Source of the DNA: M269 sp964640795
GTDB taxonomy: Bacteria > Pseudomonadota > Gammaproteobacteria > Enterobacterales > Alteromonadaceae
Direction of reading: 5' to 3'
Assembly (NCBI GenBank): GCA_964640795.1
Contig: CAZXIN010000003.1
Location: 1-64,000, forward strand
Length of the DNA: 64,000 nucleotides
Position numbers and translations under genes: made by a program. Positions 26,641-34,780 of this stretch are shown piece by piece. Numbering within the stretch: the first letter of the stretch is position 1; each line of letters starts with the position of its first letter. Under the pieces are notes generated by a model. The model worked only from the letters and a program-made list of their open reading frames with translations. It did no database searches and was not told the DNA's origin.

Positions 26641-26847
26641 TTAGTTACAACCACATCCGCCACCGGAGGTTGATGTACCACCGGAAGACGCTTCTTTACT
26701 AAAGTAAACATGTCGTCGGAATGCAGCATGCATGGAGTCTGGCTCAAACTGCATTTCTTTCTTGGTAAAGCGACCTCTTTCCCAAGGTTCTACTGTGGCA
26801 CAGGCGCCACTCAAGCAGCATAAAACAATCACGATGAGTTTTTTCAT
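26641..26847 (-). CDS. DUF4266 small lipoprotein with C-terminal GGGCGCN
   Basis: The 68-residue precursor has a lipoprotein signal (CLSGAC, Cys about residue 16) and a mature part of about 53 residues containing VEPWERGRFTKKEM, a Met/His segment (DSMHAAFRRHVYFSKEA), a Gly/Ser/Thr linker and the terminal GGGCGCN. The WERG motif and the C-terminal Cys-Gly-Cys are features of DUF4266. Its start overlaps the end of the thioredoxin gene by four bases (ATGA), so the two are translationally coupled. The CGC tail could bind metal, form a disulfide with the thioredoxin, or be chemically modified; none of these is shown by sequence alone. Confidence 0.85.
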   Translation of the reverse strand: MKKLIVIVLCCLSGACATVEPWERGRFTKKEMQFEPDSMHAAFRRHVYFSKEASSGGTSTSGGGCGCN

Positions 26848-27332
26848 TGGACACCTAATAATGCATTTATTTGATCAATTTTCTTTTGCGTCTTTTTTTC
26901 CTTGAAACCGATATGAGTCGCTCTTACCTGACCTTGCTTATCGACGATATAAGCGACAGGTAAGCCAGGTACATTCATGGACTTTGCTAACTCGTTAGTT
27001 GGATCTCGGTAAACATTGAATTCAGCAGGGTATTTCTTTAAAAAGTTTTTAGCTTCCTCTTCATTCTCGTCTAAGTTAACGGCAATAACTTGAAACTCGC
27101 TTTCATCGTAATTTTTAGTTAACTCGTTCATGAATGGGAAAGTTTTTCGGCAAGGTTTGCACCATGAAGCCCAAAAGTCTACATATAAGACCTTTCCTTT
27201 AAGTGCTTCTGAGGATACTAATTCACCACTTTCAAGTTGCTTTAACGTGAAAGGTGGGAGTTCGTTTCTAGCCTCAGCAATACTGGTCATTATAAGTAAA
27301 AAAGCAAAAGATATGATTCGTTTCATTGTCAT
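26844..27332 (-). CDS. TlpA-like periplasmic thioredoxin
   Basis: The 162-residue protein has an N-terminal signal (hydrophobic about residues 6-16, ending AEA) and a thioredoxin fold with the active site WCKPC in VDFWASWCKPCRKTFPF and the cis-proline region VPGLPVAYIVD. It is a TlpA/ResA-type thiol-disulfide protein and should keep cysteines of an exported partner reduced. The coupled DUF4266 lipoprotein with its CGC tail is the obvious client. It is the first gene of the cluster. An internal ATG two codons in is an alternative start; neither has a strong ribosome site. Confidence 0.9.
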   Translation of the reverse strand: MTMKRIISFAFLLIMTSIAEARNELPPFTLKQLESGELVSSEALKGKVLYVDFWASWCKPCRKTFPFMNELTKNYDESEFQVIAVNLDENEEEAKNFLKKYPAEFNVYRDPTNELAKSMNVPGLPVAYIVDKQGQVRATHIGFKEKKTQKKIDQINALLGVQ

Positions 27333-27706
27333 TACGTGTAGCTGGAGCTGATTGGAATTTATGGTATTTGATTAGCCGTTTGTTTCGCAATAGGTAAATA
27401 AAATTGTGATAGAAAGGACATAAATAATTATTTTACGTTTTGTTTTTTTATTTTTTGGCCGTAATTTATCCTTATTGATTGCTTTTGTGTTCGATATGTC
27501 GACGAATTTGGACATTTTTTAATCTGAATGTTCACTCTTGGGTGTCGAAGCGATGCTTTTAAAATATGATGGTGTATTAAGTTACCGTTCGCGGCATTTG
27601 TCTTCACTTGTATTTATCATTCTTTGTCATCAAGAGTTACGACCAATAGTACTTAATATCTGAGTAAATGCTGGTAAGCTTAAGACCTGTTATCGAGGTG
27701 ACTGTA
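27333..27706. other. Divergent intergenic region between the thioredoxin cluster and the DUF1800 gene
   Basis: About 370 bases, AT-rich, between divergent genes. It must contain both promoters. I could not assign -35 and -10 elements with confidence and see no other feature. Confidence 0.5.
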
Positions 27707-29449
27707 GTGACGAATATGAATAAATCGATAGTTTTGTCATTCGCTGTAATGCTTCTTGTTAGTGCTTGTGGGGGAGGCGGTGATAGTGAGCCACCTGCAA
27801 TTGAAACTCCTGTAGAACAACCAGCGCCGCCAACAACTCCTCCAGCGCCTCCGACAACTCCCCCTGATCCTCCATCGCCACCGACGACACCAAATTTGGA
27901 TGTTCAGGCAGAAGAAGCTGCGCGCCTACTAAATCAAGCCTCATTTGGCCCAAGTGCTCAAAGTATTGAAGACGTTATGAATTTAGGTATTGCTGGTTGG
28001 ATCGAACAACAGCTTGCTATGCCTATTAGCTCCCATGCTGACTTTGTTGAATTAGCGAGATTTAGAGAAGGCGTAGTGGGCGATGGCACCGTATCACGAG
28101 AGCGGCGTATTGAAGCCTGGTGGGAAATTGCATTACAAGGAGATGATCAGTTAAGGCAACGTGTAGCTTTTGCATTGAGCGAAATCCTGGTTGTTTCTGA
28201 AAACAGTGTTTTTGAAGAAGATACATTGGGAATTGCACTTTACTACGACATTCTTGCTGAACACGCCTTTGGGAATTACAGGGATTTACTAGAAGATGTC
28301 ACACTCTCTCCGATTATGGGGTTGTATCTCAGTATGCTAGGTAATCAAAGACCTAATATTGAACTTAATATTCGACCCGATGAAAACTATGCAAGAGAAG
28401 TGATGCAACTGTTTAGTATTGGTTTGGTCGAATTGGATACTGATGGCACTGTTCTTCTTGATGGAAGTGGGGTACCGATTCCGACTTATGATCAGGACAT
28501 TATCGAAGCGTTTGCGCGTGTATACACGGGGTGGAATTTTGCGGGAGCAACAGCACAAACCTTTAATCGATTCTTTTTTAACTACAACACGCGTGAGCCT
28601 ATGTTGCCTATTGAAGCGTTTCACGATACCACTGAAAAAACGTTATTAAACGGCTTTGTTGTACCTGCCGGGCAGACAGCTGAAGAGGACTTAACCATGG
28701 CATTGGATAATATATTCAATCATGCCAATGTAGGTCCGTTTATTAGCAAGCAATTAATTCAAAAGTTAGTGACTAGTAACCCAACTTCTGGTTACGTTGA
28801 GCGTGTTGCCGCTGTTTTTGACGATGATGGTGCTGGCGTGCGGGGTAATCTAGCCGCTGTTGTCAGGGCTTTATTATTGGATGAAGAAGCGAGAGAAGGG
28901 CCGACGAGTTTGCCAGACACATTTGGAAAACTAAGAGAGCCTATTTTAGTTGCAACACACCTATGGCGTGCGTTTCAAGCTGAGTCGCCGGATGGTATAT
29001 TTTCGTTAGGTTTTCCCGAATTCTTCTTTAATCAAGCGCCATTGGCAGCACCCTCAGTATTTAATTTTTTCTCCCCTAGCTTTATGCCGCAAGGTTTGAT
29101 TTCAGGGCAAGGGCTGTTTGCGCCTGAGTTTCAGATTGCAACAGACACATTCTTGGCACGACAGAGTAATTTCTTATCATTTTCGGTTTTTGCAGGTCAC
29201 AGCCAGATAGAAGATCAAACGGACGATCGTATCTTGATTGACTTGTCCGAAGAAATTGCTTTAGCTGATTCAGCAGAAGATTTATTAACTCATTTAGATA
29301 TTTTGTTAATGGCTGGCAGTATGTCAGATAGCATGCGTGACATTTTGAGAGTTGCTTATGAGCAAACGGCAGACTTTGACCCCATTGATCGTGTGACGAA
29401 CTTGATTTTCCTCATCATGAGTTCACCACAATATGTAATCCAAAAGTAA
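27707..29449 (+). CDS. DUF1800 family lipoprotein
   Basis: The 580-residue protein belongs to DUF1800, an exported family of unknown function that is usually paired with DUF1501. I chose a GTG eight bases after GAGG; an ATG at 27716 is three codons inside. It has a lipobox (LVSAC followed by GGGG), a long Pro/Thr linker, then the DUF1800 core: AARLLNQASFGPS near the start, LRQRVAFALSEILVVS, the NYAREVMQLFSIGL segment, YTGWNF, and later HANVGPFISKQLIQKLVTSNP and FGKLREPILV. It ends IFLIMSSPQYVIQK as is common in the family. The DUF1501 gene follows by seven bases. Confidence 0.9.
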   Translation: MTNMNKSIVLSFAVMLLVSACGGGGDSEPPAIETPVEQPAPPTTPPAPPTTPPDPPSPPTTPNLDVQAEEAARLLNQASFGPSAQSIEDVMNLGIAGWIEQQLAMPISSHADFVELARFREGVVGDGTVSRERRIEAWWEIALQGDDQLRQRVAFALSEILVVSENSVFEEDTLGIALYYDILAEHAFGNYRDLLEDVTLSPIMGLYLSMLGNQRPNIELNIRPDENYAREVMQLFSIGLVELDTDGTVLLDGSGVPIPTYDQDIIEAFARVYTGWNFAGATAQTFNRFFFNYNTREPMLPIEAFHDTTEKTLLNGFVVPAGQTAEEDLTMALDNIFNHANVGPFISKQLIQKLVTSNPTSGYVERVAAVFDDDGAGVRGNLAAVVRALLLDEEAREGPTSLPDTFGKLREPILVATHLWRAFQAESPDGIFSLGFPEFFFNQAPLAAPSVFNFFSPSFMPQGLISGQGLFAPEFQIATDTFLARQSNFLSFSVFAGHSQIEDQTDDRILIDLSEEIALADSAEDLLTHLDILLMAGSMSDSMRDILRVAYEQTADFDPIDRVTNLIFLIMSSPQYVIQK

Positions 29450-29456
29450 GGAGAGG

Positions 29457-30836
29457 ATGACTATGCAACAACATACACTCAACCGCAGAAACTTCTTACG
29501 CCAAGCATTAGGTTCTTCAATGGGGGCGGCTAGCATGGCGTCTATTGGAGGGAGCTTAGGCATAGTGAACTCTGCTTTAGCACAGAGTTCGGATCGCTTT
29601 GATGACTACAGAGCATTAGTCTGTGTGTTTCTGTTTGGCGGTAACGATTCGTTAAACATGTTGGTGCCAACTGAGAATGCAGAATATCAAGTTTATCAAA
29701 ATGTTAGGCAAAATCTCGCTTTTGCCCAAGATAGCCTATTGCCTATCACGCCCATTGGTAATGTACCTTATGCGCTTGGGTTGCCGAGTGCTATGTCTGC
29801 TATAAGGCCATTGTTTGATGCGGGCACACTGTCTTTTGTATCAAATGTTGGTCCGTTATTGGCACCCGTATCAAAGCAGGAGCTAGCTAACAATATCGCG
29901 TTAGCACCACCACAGTTGTTTTCTCATAATGATCAACAAGATAACTGGCAAACATCAAGACCAGACGCGCCTTCTGTTAGCGGATGGGCTGGTCGTATGG
30001 CTGATTTGTTGACGGAGTCTAGTCGTGCTTTGCCTATTAACTTATCTGTTTTTGGCAACAACTTAATGCAAACTGGCTTGTCGACTTCTTTGTTCTCGCT
30101 TTCGCCGGCAGGCCCTGAGCAATTTCAAGCACTTGACCCTCAACAAGCCTTTAATGCCGGGCGTATTGGTATCTATGAGCAATTATTGGCTGACAGTACG
30201 CATCTATTAGAGCGAGGTTACGCGCAAATTGTAGGAAGAGCGATGGGGAATAACTTGTTGGTTAGCAATGCCTTGGAATCTTCGGTCAGCAGTAACACCC
30301 TCTATCCAACGAGGAATTTTCTGGCTAGCCAACTCGAAATTGTCGCTCGATTGATCAGTGTGGAGCAGCAATTGGAACAGCGGAGGCAGGTGTATTTTGT
30401 TGGGTTGGGAGGTTGGGATACGCATGATCAACAAGCGACGTTACATCCACAACAGTTGACGTTATTGAGTGAAGCGCTAGCAGCATTCCAGCAGAACCTG
30501 ACCCAACTCAATATGGAAAATGCGGTGACGACATTCACTATGTCTGACTTTGGGCGAACACTGACCAGCAATGGTGACGGTACAGATCATGGCTGGGGAG
30601 GGCATCAACTCGTGATGGGCGGGGCTGTTAATGGTGGTCAAGTTTTAGGAACCTTACCTGCGCTCGAATTGGGCTCTGACGATGACTTAGATGACGGACG
30701 TATTATTCCAACAACCTCTGTCGATCAATATGTGGCAAGCTTGGCAACATGGTTTGGGTTGACAACGAGTGAACTCAATGCCGTAATACCTAACCTCAAT
30801 CGCTTTGACGCAAACGCCCTCAATATTTTTGGCTGA
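29457..30836 (+). CDS. DUF1501 family Tat-exported protein
   Basis: DUF1501 proteins are secreted, resemble the alkaline-phosphatase/sulfatase superfamily, and occur with DUF1800. The 459-residue protein opens with a twin-arginine signal (NRRNFLRQALGSSMGAAS...SALAQ), so it is exported folded. Family motifs include LVCVFLFGGNDSLNMLVP, LFSHNDQQDNWQTSRP, VGLGGWDTHDQQ and TMSDFGRTLTSNGDGTDHGWGGHQLVMGG, which carries the likely metal ligands. A second ATG at 29463 is better spaced from the AAGGAG site and may be the true start. The substrate is unknown. A DcaP-like porin gene follows after 268 bases. Confidence 0.9.
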   Translation: MTMQQHTLNRRNFLRQALGSSMGAASMASIGGSLGIVNSALAQSSDRFDDYRALVCVFLFGGNDSLNMLVPTENAEYQVYQNVRQNLAFAQDSLLPITPIGNVPYALGLPSAMSAIRPLFDAGTLSFVSNVGPLLAPVSKQELANNIALAPPQLFSHNDQQDNWQTSRPDAPSVSGWAGRMADLLTESSRALPINLSVFGNNLMQTGLSTSLFSLSPAGPEQFQALDPQQAFNAGRIGIYEQLLADSTHLLERGYAQIVGRAMGNNLLVSNALESSVSSNTLYPTRNFLASQLEIVARLISVEQQLEQRRQVYFVGLGGWDTHDQQATLHPQQLTLLSEALAAFQQNLTQLNMENAVTTFTMSDFGRTLTSNGDGTDHGWGGHQLVMGGAVNGGQVLGTLPALELGSDDDLDDGRIIPTTSVDQYVASLATWFGLTTSELNAVIPNLNRFDANALNIFG

Positions 30837-31104
30837 TGGCGTGTAACTAACTTATGAGCTTTTTTAAGGCTAATAGGCTAACAGTGAATAACTGCTAGGC
30901 TTATTGCGAAAATACAAATGGAGCAAAACCAAATAAAGGGAGTCATATAGAAAATACCAATACATCAATCACTTCTTGAAAGTGTGAAGCTTTATATTAT
31001 ATCACTTTTGGAAAAAGTCATTGTACTAGATGACTATTTTTCGTTAATCCTCTGCAATCTACATTACAGCGTTAAAAGAATGTTAAAAAAATGTAGAGGG
31101 AATA

Positions 31105-32232
31105 ATGAAAAATATAAAAACGCTTATTGCGTACCTTTTCTTAGTAACGGGTTTAAATAGCTTCTATGCTTATTCTGCAATTGAGTTACTTGATAAGAAC
31201 GAAAACTCTCCCGATACACATGTGGCTATTTTGGGTTACATCAAAGTAGATGCGCGGCATGTGTCTGGGGATATCGCCTATCAAGATTATTGGGTCGCTA
31301 ACTTTCCGGGGGGAGAAGCCATTGAGACATCAACTACCGCATTTAACGTCAAGGAATCGCGGATAGCTATTCGAGGTAGACATAAGGAAGTTTCGGGCTA
31401 TGTTGAGCTGGATTTCTATGGTGGCGGGGGAAACGAAATCGTCACTAATTCAACAAACCCGCGTATTCGTCACTTATTTATTGAGTATAAGCATTGGATG
31501 GTTGGACAGAACTGGACAACCTTCATGCCGTTAGCAGCTATTCCAGAAGCGCTTGATTTTGGTGGGCCCCATGTCGGTGAAGTTTTCATCAGGCAAACTC
31601 AGATAAGGTATACTAACGGCCCTTGGCAGTTTGCTATTGAAAATGCAGAAACGTTTGGGGACGGTGATATCGGCGCATCGACCAGCGCAGTTGGCTTGAC
31701 GGGAAGAGATGCCGATCCAGATGAAGCTATTCCCGACTTTGTTGCACGTTACAATCATGATGCTGCGTGGGGTAAGCTTACGTTTGGCAGTTTATTCCGA
31801 GTTATTGATCAAGGTGGATTAGATGAAACGGCGCTTGGCTTTAATATCTCAGGAAAAATACAAACATTCGGCAAAGATGACTTTCGTTTTCAAGTGAGCC
31901 ACGGTGAACTTGGACGTTATGTTGCCGCAGGTTTGACGACTGATATTGTTAGCAATCCCGTCACGGACGAAATTGAAGTCGAGACAACAACGGCTTTTGC
32001 TATGTCTTATCGTCATTTCTGGAGCGAAACTTTGCGTAGCACGGTATTTTATGGCTCGGGTCAAACGGATATACTAAATAGAAAGCGTAACCATTGGGGA
32101 ATCAATCTCATCGAGAATATCACCCCATCATTACATGTGGGTGCCGAGCTAGGAAATTACTCCATCGATGATGCAGCGATAGACGATATCGACTCAAATT
32201 ATTTTCAAGTATCAGCCAAGTTTGTTTTCTAA
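31105..32232 (+). CDS. DcaP-like outer-membrane porin
   Basis: The 375-residue protein has a signal peptide (about residues 1-24) and a beta-barrel pattern. GYIKVDARHVSGD near the N-terminus, SRIAIRGRHKEVSGYVELDFYGG, RIRHLFIEYKHWMVGQNWTTFM and the C-terminal YFQVSAKFVF (terminal Phe) match the DcaP family of trimeric porins for dicarboxylates and similar organic acids. The substrate cannot be read from the sequence. An ATG with GAGGGAATA upstream is used. A possible promoter (TTGAAA, 16 bases, TATATC) lies near 30976-31003. Confidence 0.85.
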   Translation: MKNIKTLIAYLFLVTGLNSFYAYSAIELLDKNENSPDTHVAILGYIKVDARHVSGDIAYQDYWVANFPGGEAIETSTTAFNVKESRIAIRGRHKEVSGYVELDFYGGGGNEIVTNSTNPRIRHLFIEYKHWMVGQNWTTFMPLAAIPEALDFGGPHVGEVFIRQTQIRYTNGPWQFAIENAETFGDGDIGASTSAVGLTGRDADPDEAIPDFVARYNHDAAWGKLTFGSLFRVIDQGGLDETALGFNISGKIQTFGKDDFRFQVSHGELGRYVAAGLTTDIVSNPVTDEIEVETTTAFAMSYRHFWSETLRSTVFYGSGQTDILNRKRNHWGINLIENITPSLHVGAELGNYSIDDAAIDDIDSNYFQVSAKFVF

Positions 32233-32258
32233 TTGATAGAAATTTTGGCGTCTTATGA

Positions 32259-32379
32259 TAGAGCGTGTTGATCTTTGCTGTATAGATTTAGTCCTAAATA
32301 AAGGCTTCTTGATTGCGGCGCGTACTTGTAGGCCTATGAATATAAATCAAAAGTATGCAACAAAGATCAGCGCGCTCTA
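32259..32379. mobile_element. MITE-like element with 20-bp imperfect terminal inverted repeats flanked by TA
   Basis: GAGCGTGTTGATCTTTGCTG at 32261-32280 and its near-inverse at 32358-32377 match at 17 of 20 positions. Inside, GATTTA (32285-32290) and TAAATC (32343-32348) also pair, so almost the whole 117 bases folds into one hairpin. A TA dinucleotide lies on each side, as expected for insertion by an IS630/mariner-type transposase. It carries no ORF and depends on a transposase elsewhere if mobile. A structured noncoding RNA is the alternative. Confidence 0.55.
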
Positions 32380-32696
32380 GTAGGCAAATTTGGACATCAT
32401 AGCTGGCTGTTCATTAGGTATCGTAGTCAGGCCGTTGAGAACCCCTTAGTATTGTTATATTCGCATGGTCAAATAGCCGGAGTACGAAGCTGTATCCGCA
32501 GACAGTCAATCACCAACTCTCCTATTCTGTGTTATTCCTTCTTTAGTCATTAATGCAATATATGATACTTATGCTAATGATAAAAATGATCTCCCACCTT
32601 TGAGAGTAGTCAGGATAGAAATGGCAACTGAAACAATTATCGTTATTCTTGTTTGATAATAGGCTCTAAAAAATAGTTCAAGTAATCTGAAAAGTC

Positions 32697-32725
32697 TGTC
32701 AATATTTACTTAGTAAATATTGACA
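32697..32725. promoter_or_regulatory. Perfect 13-bp palindrome
   Basis: TGTCAATATTTAC, a three-base spacer, then GTAAATATTGACA. The arms pair without error. It is 199 bases upstream of the small secreted protein gene. The symmetry and TGTCA...TGACA ends suggest a regulator binding site, though a hairpin is also possible; no T-run follows. Confidence 0.5.
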
Positions 32726-32923
32726 AGCCGTAGGCGAAGGATATGCATTCTTACTATCTAACCAAGGAAGTTACAATTTGTTAACCCATCTATCAAATCA
32801 TTTGTCACTTTCAAGTAGAAAGCTAATCCAGAGAATTACCTACTGGCCTTCATCGAAGACATTTCGTATTTTATGTTTAGCCTAAGCGTTAAACATTTTA
32901 ATTAACCTTACAGGACTCTTTAA

Positions 32924-33367
32924 ATGAAAAAGTACACACTATTAGTATTATTACTTTCTAACCTTTTTGCTTTTGGGACGAGCCATGCCAATCAATCCGC
33001 CCTCCAACTGGGTACGTGTTTAACGGATTCGTTGAATGGCAAAGAACGTAAGAACCTTGCTAAGTGGATCTTTTTAGGCATGTCTAGCCATAATGCAATA
33101 AAGCCTTACTCTAAAGTATTAGAGTCGGATTTTGATGAATCAGATAAATATATTGGCACACTCATTACTCGATTAATGACAGAGGATTGTCCTCAACAAG
33201 CTAAAGCTGCTTTTCAGGAAAATGGTTCTGTGGCAATAGAAGGGGCCTTTAGGATTGTTGGGGAGGTTGCTATGCAAGAACTAATGACTGATCAAAAAGT
33301 TTCACAAGCTCTAGGACGATTTGAAAAATACGTGGATCAACAAAAAATGAGTGAAATTCTAAGGTAA
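32924..33367 (+). CDS. Small secreted hypothetical protein
   Basis: I do not recognise a named family. The 147-residue protein has a clear signal peptide (about residues 1-22, ending SHAN) and a mostly helical mature part with two cysteines (GTCLTDSLNGKE and MTEDCPQQAKAAF), which could form a disulfide in the periplasm. The stretch KNLAKWIFLGMSSHNAIKPYS is its most characteristic part. An AGGA precedes the ATG by eight bases. The upstream region holds a perfect palindrome. Confidence 0.72.
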   Translation: MKKYTLLVLLLSNLFAFGTSHANQSALQLGTCLTDSLNGKERKNLAKWIFLGMSSHNAIKPYSKVLESDFDESDKYIGTLITRLMTEDCPQQAKAAFQENGSVAIEGAFRIVGEVAMQELMTDQKVSQALGRFEKYVDQQKMSEILR

Positions 33368-33536
33368 TAGCTTCTGGTAAATCAATAAAGCTTGGGTTTA
33401 CTACCTATGGTGACTCAAGTATTTACCTGCTTTTTGTGCCTATTGCGCCCGTTGAGATGATATCGGAATATGTTTTGTCTATTCTTGTTAAATTAAAACA
33501 AGGTCGGGTGTTTATAGGAGTTAGAGGTAATTAAGC

Positions 33537-33854
33537 ATGGAAATAGAAGCCAGCTTTAGATTTTTAGGGCTCGATAAATTACAAGCTATTACATTAGAGC
33601 GTGAAATAGTCGGTGCGTCGCAGAGAAAACATTTCAAACATGATTGTTATGTCGGCAGTGTACCGCTGGTTGACCAATATATTGAAGATATTAATAATTT
33701 TTATGTCCGGCAAAGGGTTCGCATTGAAGAGTGCGATATCTTTCTCTCAATTGTGACTGAGTCAAGTTCGAATATCGTGGAAGTTCCAGAGATAGTTAAT
33801 AGGCTTTTGAAGTATATTGACTGTAAGTTAACCTTCTCATTCACGGTTGTTTAA
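33537..33854 (+). CDS. Small hypothetical protein
   Basis: I do not recognise this 105-residue protein. It has no signal or membrane segment. Notable stretches are FRFLGLDKLQ, HDCYVGSVPLVDQ and the C-terminal CDIFLSIVTESSSNIVEVPEIVNRLLKYIDCK, which alternates strand and helix. A GAGG lies upstream of the ATG. Non-coding sequence on both sides looks like remnants of related reading frames (see findings), so this may be a member of a decaying cluster of small genes. Confidence 0.55.
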   Translation: MEIEASFRFLGLDKLQAITLEREIVGASQRKHFKHDCYVGSVPLVDQYIEDINNFYVRQRVRIEECDIFLSIVTESSSNIVEVPEIVNRLLKYIDCKLTFSFTVV

Positions 33855-34134
33855 GAGTTCTTACATGATGATTGGTATCAATTCTATTGCCAATAGGGAT
33901 GTTGCTGGTGGAAATTTAACCAAGCTAGCGTTAAAGTGTAATAGAAGAAAAGCCTGCTGTTGCTAATGATATTGATGACGTGATTGATATAGTGACGACA
34001 TGATTGAGAGTCATCAATGAAGGTACTCCCAGCTTTGTCATGACATTTATGTAGGTAAACATACGAATGAGTTTGCTGTTCTCGTACATCGTTTTAGTCC
34101 TTTAGCTTAAAAGCTAAGATTATTGGAGGTGTTT

Positions 34135-34620
34135 ATGAATAAGTTAGTATTTGGCATATTGCTCTTATTCTCATTAACAGGTTTAGCAAAAGATATCGGA
34201 TACTACCCGTCAGCAGACCCAATTCAACAACTCAATGAATCAACAGTAAAAGCAAGGAACGAAGGGAAATATATCCTCATTATTTCAGGGGGGGATTGGT
34301 GTCGTTGGTGTCATGTGCTCGATGACTATTTGAACTCTAACGAAGAAATATACAACAAACTGACCAATAGCTTTATCTTAATGAAAGTGTATTTCGGTGA
34401 AGAGAACTACAACGAAGCATTCTTTGCTCAATTGCCAGAAGCTAATGGAGCGCCCCATTTTTGGGTATTAAATGCGAATAAAGAAATTTTACTATCACAA
34501 AATGCAGGCGTTTTTGAAAAAGGGCGCAATGGCTACAGCGATGAAGTATTTACGCTGTTTATCGATGCTATTGAGGAGTTTAAATCTAAAAAGCAGAGGC
34601 AGCTGGATAATAGCGACTAA
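34135..34620 (+). CDS. Exported thioredoxin-like protein with WCRWC motif
   Basis: The 161-residue protein has a signal peptide (about residues 1-18) and a thioredoxin-like fold of the thioredoxin_7/DUF255-related type. The redox motif is GGDWCRWCHVLDDYL, and the cis-Pro region is NGAPHFWVLNANKEIL. I chose the ATG five bases after GGAGG; a TTG at 34123 is inside the ribosome site. It probably acts in periplasmic thiol-disulfide exchange. A small palindrome (TTAGCTTAAAAGCTAA) lies just upstream at 34102-34117. Confidence 0.82.
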   Translation: MNKLVFGILLLFSLTGLAKDIGYYPSADPIQQLNESTVKARNEGKYILIISGGDWCRWCHVLDDYLNSNEEIYNKLTNSFILMKVYFGEENYNEAFFAQLPEANGAPHFWVLNANKEILLSQNAGVFEKGRNGYSDEVFTLFIDAIEEFKSKKQRQLDNSD

Positions 34621-34780
34621 ATTACATAGAACGACGGTGCCCCATTTAAACTCACCCAGAGACTTCTGAAGTGAGCCATTACCTATGTGGGTTGGTTCAT
34701 GCTCTTAAAACAAAGCGGCTCCTGTTTTGTACAAAAAACAATGCTAAAGTAAATACACCATGCTACTAGGATAAAGAATA

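Larger units (their letters stand above)
32233..32923. other. Intergenic region with two inverted-repeat structures
   Basis: About 690 bases without a supported gene. It holds a MITE-like element (32261-32377) and a 13-bp perfect palindrome (32697-32725), listed separately. The rest shows no clear ORF. Confidence 0.6.
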
